Part shown: positions 36,039-40,166 of the stretch, piece by piece
Layout: each line of letters starts with the position of its first letter
How positions within the stretch are numbered: position 1 is the stretch's first letter
Position numbers and translations under genes: made by a program
From: Syntrophales bacterium
Lineage (GTDB): Bacteria; Desulfobacterota; Syntrophia; Syntrophales; JADFWA01
DNA: 40,166 nucleotides
Direction: 5' to 3'
Assembly (NCBI GenBank): GCA_030655775.1
Contig: JAUSPI010000255.1
Location: 1-40,166, forward strand
Notes under the pieces: model-generated
The model's input: only the letters and a program-made list of their open reading frames with translations
What the model was told of the DNA's origin: nothing
Database searches by the model: none

Positions 36039-36280
36039 TTTTACCATTTGACATCATCATCCTTGTTTTTGTCGTAATATGCGCTGTGGCTGCGATCACT
36101 GTGAAGGATCTTTTGAGCGCTGTTATGATACTCGGGGCCTATAGTTTCTTTATGTGTCTCATGTGGGCACAGATGGGTGCCGTTGATGTCGCCTTTACGG
36201 AGGCATCCGTTAGTGCCGGCATCGGAACGGTGCTGCTCGTTGCCGCTGTGTTTAAAACCACCAGGAGGACAAAGGATTGA
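36035..36280 (+). CDS. MbhD-like subunit (DUF4040), equivalent to part of MrpA
   Basis: The 81-residue protein has three helices and the conserved loop AVDVAFTEASVSAGIGTVLL, the DUF4040 signature found in MbhD and in the C-terminal region of MrpA. GTG at 36035 overlaps the mrpG stop. In canonical Mrp operons this domain is fused to a 14-helix NuoL-like protein, but here it is free-standing, as in archaeal Mbh/Mbx. It overlaps the next gene by four bases. Confidence 0.88.
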   Translation: MILPFDIIILVFVVICAVAAITVKDLLSAVMILGAYSFFMCLMWAQMGAVDVAFTEASVSAGIGTVLLVAAVFKTTRRTKD

Positions 36281-36552
36281 GAATTTTAAACCTGATTGTT
36301 GTAGTAATTACAGGAATAATCCTTATCTACGGCACACTGGACATGCCCGGTTGGGCTGACCCGAATTCCCCTGCAAGCAGACACGTTTCCCCACGATATA
36401 TTACGAAGGCGGTGAATGATACAGCCACACCAAATATAGTGACCGCCGTACTTGCCGATTACAGGGGTTATGATACCCTTGGTGAAACTGTTGTTATCTT
36501 CACATCGGGGATGGCATGTGCTTTATTACTGAGAAAGAGGCGCAAAACATAA
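36277..36552 (+). CDS. MbhE-like subunit, equivalent to a further part of MrpA
   Basis: The 91-residue protein begins with a helix (LNLIVVVITGIILIYGTL). A polar stretch YITKAVNDTATPNIVTAVLA then leads to DYRGYDTLGETVVIFTSGMA. This DYRG-DT-GE motif marks the MbhE/MrpA-C segment. TTG at 36277 overlaps the previous stop and has AGGAGG upstream. With the DUF4040 gene it provides the split C-terminal part of MrpA. Confidence 0.88.
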   Translation: MRILNLIVVVITGIILIYGTLDMPGWADPNSPASRHVSPRYITKAVNDTATPNIVTAVLADYRGYDTLGETVVIFTSGMACALLLRKRRKT

Positions 36553-36596
36553 CACTATTAGCAAAACACCTTGCACTTTAGGGAGCTTGTTGGAGC

Positions 36597-36983
36597 ATGC
36601 TGGATTTTGATTTTATTGTTAGTAAGTACAACTACTGGATATATATAGTTCTAATGATGATCGGTTTCTATGCCATGATCGGCAAGAGAAATCTTATAAA
36701 AAAGATCGTTGGCATGAACATCTTTCAAACGGCAATTATTCTTTTCTTTGTTTCTGTTGCCTGCAAGAAGGGCGCTACTCTGCCGATTTTAACAAATGGC
36801 CACGGACCTGTGAAACACGCCATTGACGTTTCTCATTACATCAATCCACTGCCACATGTACTTATGCTTACGGCTATTGTTGTTATGGTCGCCACACTCG
36901 GTGTTGCCTTAGCCATAGTCATAATGATTTACAGAAAATATAATACTCTTGAAGAAGACGAGATTCTAAAGGCGATAAAATGA
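36597..36983 (+). CDS. mrpC: MrpC/NuoK-like antiporter subunit
   Basis: The 128-residue protein has three helices of the NuoK/MrpC type: IVLMMIGFYAMIGKRNLIKK, IVGMNIFQTAIILFFV and SHYINPLPHVLMLTAIVVMV. The NPLPHVL-LTAIV segment is the MrpC hallmark. The initial methionine overlaps no other gene, and a 44-base gap precedes it. The stop overlaps mrpD by four bases, so C and D are coupled. Confidence 0.92.
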   Translation: MLDFDFIVSKYNYWIYIVLMMIGFYAMIGKRNLIKKIVGMNIFQTAIILFFVSVACKKGATLPILTNGHGPVKHAIDVSHYINPLPHVLMLTAIVVMVATLGVALAIVIMIYRKYNTLEEDEILKAIK

Positions 36984-38476
36984 CAGAACAGGCACCTATT
37001 CTTATTATAGTTATTCCTTTGATGTTCTCTATTGTCACACCGCTTATCGGATTGTGGAAAAAAGACCTATGTTATCCCTGGGTCATTCTGGGCATTACCC
37101 TGTCGGTACTTTACTCTATCATTACCTTAAAAACGGTGCTTTGCACGGGGGTCATCCACTACTATGTAGGTGGCTGGATGCCACCGTGGGGAATAGAATG
37201 CGTAATTGATTATCTAAATGCCCCTATGATGCTACTGATTTCTGGAATCTCGCTGCTTGTAGCTGTTTATTCCAGAAAAAGTATTGAACAGGAGCTGCCC
37301 GGCAAGACCCCTTATTTTTATACTATCTTCCTTTTACAGGTCTCCGGATTTTTAGGTATAGTAATTACAGGTGATCTTTTTAATCTCTTTGTGTTTTTGG
37401 AGATAGCGTCACTGGCTGGATACGCCTTAATAGCTGTCGGGGAGGACGGGGCACCGCTGGCCACTTTCAGGTACGTGGTTATGGGAACCGTCGGGGCCTG
37501 TTTTTATCTGCTGGGAGTGGGCTATCTCTACCTGGCAACCGGTTCACTCAATATTGCCGACCTTGCCAAGATTTTGCCCAGTATTTACAGTTCCAAGGTA
37601 GTCCTGGTTGCCTTTGCCTTCTTTATGGTTGGTGTAGCTATAAAGATGGCGCTTTTCCCATTGCATGCATGGCTCCCCGATGCGTATACCCTGGCACCTT
37701 CAACAAGCAGTGCTCTAATAGCTCCATTGACAACCAAGATCGCTGTCTATGTCATGATAAGGATACTGTTTACCGTTTTTGACCCCGACTTTTCCATCAT
37801 TATGACTCACACAACGGACATTATGGTCTGGGCCGGTATTTTAGCTATCTTTGCCGGCGCAATCATGGCGCTTGCTCAGACGGACTTCAAAAGAATGTTG
37901 TGTTACATTGTTGTGGCCGAAATTGGATATATGGTGGGTGGAGTAGGTCTTGCCAATACCATAGCTATTAAAGGAGCAATCCTCCATATTATAAATGATG
38001 CCGTTATGACCCTTGGAGTTTTTACTGTAGCCGGTATCGTATGCTATCGTATGAAAAGCCACAATATCTCCGATTTTAATGCCCTCTTCAAAAAAATGCC
38101 CTTTACCATGACTGCACTTGTTGTAGCCGCTCTTTCAATGATAGGCGTACCTCCAACATGCGGGTTCTTCAGTAAGTGGTACCTTCTTCAGGGTGCCGTA
38201 GTCGCCGGTTCCTGGACATTTGTCATTGCACTGCTCGTATCCAGCCTGGTTAATGTCGTGCTCTTTTTCCGGATTTTTGAAATCGGGTATGTTTTCCATG
38301 AAAGCCATGATGGGCATGATTCTCACGCCCATGGAGACGGGGCGTCAGTGATTGAAGAGGCCCCTTTAAGCATGTTGATTCCTACGATGATAGTTGCTGT
38401 TGGAATTGTCCTTATCGGCATTTATAATCAGCCCATATTGATAAACATAATTCAGCTTGCTGTCCCTAAGTTGTAA
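36980..38476 (+). CDS. mrpD: MrpD/MbhH-like antiporter subunit
   Basis: The 498-residue protein has about 14 helices and the essential charged pair E141 (FVFLEIASLAGYALIAVGE) and K222 (GVAIKMALFPLHAWLPDA), with K253 in PLTTKIAVYVMIR. These correspond to residues required for antiport in Bacillus MrpD (known from the literature, not tested here). An unusual His-rich stretch, HESHDGHDSHAHGDG, lies near residues 435-450 between two late helices. It ends the rightward operon. It is a close partner of mrpC by four-base overlap. Confidence 0.93.
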   Translation: MTEQAPILIIVIPLMFSIVTPLIGLWKKDLCYPWVILGITLSVLYSIITLKTVLCTGVIHYYVGGWMPPWGIECVIDYLNAPMMLLISGISLLVAVYSRKSIEQELPGKTPYFYTIFLLQVSGFLGIVITGDLFNLFVFLEIASLAGYALIAVGEDGAPLATFRYVVMGTVGACFYLLGVGYLYLATGSLNIADLAKILPSIYSSKVVLVAFAFFMVGVAIKMALFPLHAWLPDAYTLAPSTSSALIAPLTTKIAVYVMIRILFTVFDPDFSIIMTHTTDIMVWAGILAIFAGAIMALAQTDFKRMLCYIVVAEIGYMVGGVGLANTIAIKGAILHIINDAVMTLGVFTVAGIVCYRMKSHNISDFNALFKKMPFTMTALVVAALSMIGVPPTCGFFSKWYLLQGAVVAGSWTFVIALLVSSLVNVVLFFRIFEIGYVFHESHDGHDSHAHGDGASVIEEAPLSMLIPTMIVAVGIVLIGIYNQPILINIIQLAVPKL

Positions 38477-38561
38477 CTCACAGAAAAGGAATCCCTCCTT
38501 TATAACCACTTCAAAACAAGGGCGAGACCTTTGAAAATATAATTCTTCGATGCTCAAAACA

Positions 38562-38673
38562 TTTTTTCGACAATTCTAAATCTCGCTCCACTGCAAATCC
38601 AAAACTCGCTCTTCGAGCTCAAACAGTTGGATTTGCGGTCGTTCCGCTGCGATTTGAATCGTTACCGAAAAAA
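38562..38673. repeat. Long imperfect inverted repeat between mrpD and mtnA
   Basis: Arms of about 50 bases run from TTTTTTCGACAATTCTAAAT at 38562 to the inner GCAAATCCAA/TTGGATTTGC pair, and out again to CCGAAAAAA ending at 38673. The rest of the 270-bp gap shows no gene. The hairpin sits between convergent genes, so it may serve as a bidirectional stop, but its length is more like a dispersed repeat. Confidence 0.55.
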
Positions 38674-38746
38674 TCTTGATTCGCTCTCAGAATCTCATAT
38701 TCCCAAATTTCTATGCAGCTTTTGGTGGGTATACAAGGCTTACAAC

Positions 38747-39784
38747 TCATGTTCCAAAAAGGCTTCTTATGGTTTCTTCAAAAGGAGTGGTAGCAACCCC
38801 CGCCTCGGTAATGATGGCAGCAATAAAACGATTCGGGGTTACATCAAAGGCTGGATTGTAGACCTTCATACCATCCGGGGCAATTCTCATACCACGAATA
38901 GAGAGAACTTCTTCATCGTCCCGCTCTTCAATGGGAATATCATTTCCTTCTTTTATCTCGATATCGATGGTGGACAGAGGCGCCGCTACATAAAATGGAA
39001 TGTTGTGCTCGGCAGCCAGAACGGCAAGTGAATAGGTTCCAATTTTATTGGCAACATCGCCATTGGCGGCAATACGGTCAGCTCCCACGATGACCAGATC
39101 TATCTTTCCCTGTTTCATGAGAAAGCCGGCCATATTGTCTGTTATCAATGTAGCGGGAACATTATCCCGCATCAGCTCCCATGCTGTCAGACGTGCCCCC
39201 TGGAGAACAGGCCTCGTCTCATCCACAAAAACGTGGAGTCCTTTTCCCTCCTCGCGGGCGGCCCTGATAACCCCCAGGGCGGTACCGTAGCCGGCCGTCG
39301 CCAGGGCACCGGCATTACAATGAGTAAGGATATTGTCGCCGCTTTTGATCAGTTTTCTGCCATGCATCCCTATTTGCCTGTTTATTTCAATATCCTCTTC
39401 ACATATTTTTACCGCTTCCGTCACCAGCACCTTCTTTATAGCGTCAATGCCTGATTTGAGCTCTCTCTCAAAACACCGCTTCATCCGCTCTATTGCCCAG
39501 AAGAGGTTTACCGCCGTTGGGCGTGTCTCGGAAAACTCATCGCATATCCCGTAAAATGAATTTTTCAGATCTTCCTTGGATGAAACGTCCTGATTTCGCA
39601 TACCGAGGGCGATGCCCATCGCTGCGGCGACACCGATGGCAGGGGCACCCCTTATGGTCATATCATTTATAGCAGAAATAACTTCTGTGTAACTGCGGCA
39701 GGTGAGATATTTCTCCTCATGGGGAAGTACCCTCTGGTCGATCATGACAACAGCATCATCTGTCCACGAAATAGTCTTGATCAT
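38747..39784 (-). CDS. mtnA: S-methyl-5-thioribose-1-phosphate isomerase
   Basis: MtnA converts methylthioribose-1-phosphate to methylthioribulose-1-phosphate in methionine salvage. The 345-residue protein has [16 protein letters not shown] near the N-terminus, the catalytic-site cysteine segment [17 protein letters not shown], and the catalytic aspartate segment [20 protein letters not shown]. It is part of the eIF2B-like family, but the TIRGAPAIG and CNAGALAT motifs set MtnA apart. AAGGGGACC precedes the ATG. Other salvage genes are not visible. It lies downstream of gatB on the same strand. Confidence 0.95.
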   Translation of the reverse strand: MIKTISWTDDAVVMIDQRVLPHEEKYLTCRSYTEVISAINDMTIRGAPAIGVAAAMGIALGMRNQDVSSKEDLKNSFYGICDEFSETRPTAVNLFWAIERMKRCFERELKSGIDAIKKVLVTEAVKICEEDIEINRQIGMHGRKLIKSGDNILTHCNAGALATAGYGTALGVIRAAREEGKGLHVFVDETRPVLQGARLTAWELMRDNVPATLITDNMAGFLMKQGKIDLVIVGADRIAANGDVANKIGTYSLAVLAAEHNIPFYVAAPLSTIDIEIKEGNDIPIEERDDEEVLSIRGMRIAPDGMKVYNPAFDVTPNRFIAAIITEAGVATTPFEETIRSLFGT

Positions 39785-39929
39785 GGTCCCCTTACTTCAC
39801 GTTATCATCACAAACGTAGCGTATGGCCTTAAAATTAATTCCAAATATCGTTCTAACTACCCCCAGCCCTGCATACAAGGCAGCCCTGAAGGGTTGCCGC
39901 TACTTTTGTTTGGTTCTGGCTGCACTATG

Positions 39930-40166
39930 TTACTTTCCAAGCATTTTTTTAAGGAGCTCATTGACGAGTTTCGGGTTGGCCTTCCCTCCGGATGCCTTCA
40001 TGACCTGACCAACAAAATAGCCAAAAAGTTTTTCCCTGCCGCCTTTATACTTCTCCACCTGGGTGGGATTGGCTTCGAGGACTTCCGCGACGGTTTTTTC
40101 CAGAACACCTTCATCGGTTATCTGTACCAGTCCTTTTTCTTCTATTATTTCTTCCGGGGAACGGCC
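39930..40166 (-). CDS. gatB: Aspartyl/glutamyl-tRNA amidotransferase subunit B, C-terminal part
   Basis: This is the last 78 codons of a gene that runs off the right edge. Translation of the minus strand from the edge gives [20 protein letters not shown] at the start, then [20 protein letters not shown] and a final [19 protein letters not shown]. This is the GatB/YqeY tail that binds tRNA in the GatCAB complex, which amidates Glu-tRNA-Gln and Asp-tRNA-Asn. Only the tail is seen. The 145-bp gap to mtnA holds nothing I recognise. Confidence 0.92.
   Translation of the reverse strand, partial: GRSPEEIIEEKGLVQITDEGVLEKTVAEVLEANPTQVEKYKGGREKLFGYFVGQVMKASGGKANPKLVNELLKKMLGK

Overview
The window looks like a chromosomal segment of an anaerobic Desulfobacterota (former Deltaproteobacteria) member. 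This is inferred from gene content and style, not from a database match. The cues are a selenocysteine tRNA beside a molybdenum-cofactor gene, a Thermococcus-Mbh-like split Mrp antiporter cluster, two SurA/PpiC-type chaperones next to mfd and uvrA, and several families of short palindromic dispersed repeats typical of these genomes.

Layout. (1) Positions 1-1950 are accessory DNA. A PIN-domain gene (minus strand) is framed by inverted core sites that behave like integron attC sites. It faces a divergent, truncated integron-type integrase fragment whose 3' part is replaced by a MITE-like repeat. I read this as a decayed integron platform with one gene cassette, one gene-less cassette, and possibly more to the left of the window. 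(2) 1969-10369 (plus strand) is housekeeping: dinG helicase, a small coiled-coil lipoprotein, recX overlapping alaS, murI, moaC, a small membrane protein and a Fis-type HTH protein. (3) 10379-19997 (minus strand) holds uvrA, two SurA/PpiC-like parvulins, mfd and nadA. (4) 20253-22693 (plus strand) holds moeA, the tRNA-Sec gene with its own sigma70-like promoter, and a hotdog-fold thioesterase. (5) 22820-26148 (minus strand) carries three exported proteins: a GNA1162/LpoB-like lipoprotein, an FlgT-like protein and a CsgG-like TPR lipoprotein. (6) 26483-38476 is a 12-kb energy-transduction and signalling island. A leftward operon encodes two MrpD-like proton-channel subunits and a small membrane protein. 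A divergent rightward operon encodes a REC-PAS-histidine kinase, a stand-alone receiver, two double-domain universal stress proteins, and then MrpE, B, F, G, MbhD-like, MbhE-like, C and D. (7) 38747-40166 (minus strand) holds mtnA and the C-terminus of gatB, cut by the window edge.

How it fits together. The Mrp/Mbh-like set has every small subunit of a cation/proton antiporter but no full-length MrpA and no hydrogenase subunits in view. The two extra D-type subunits in the divergent operon could take the missing place. The kinase, receiver and USP proteins encoded between the two halves suggest stress- or energy-dependent control. The DNA-repair genes (dinG, recX, uvrA, mfd) and the Mo-cofactor/Sec genes (moaC, moeA, selC) form two looser functional themes. 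Four copies of one MITE-like family share the same terminal inverted repeat but carry two different cores. They lie in intergenic gaps and in the broken integrase.
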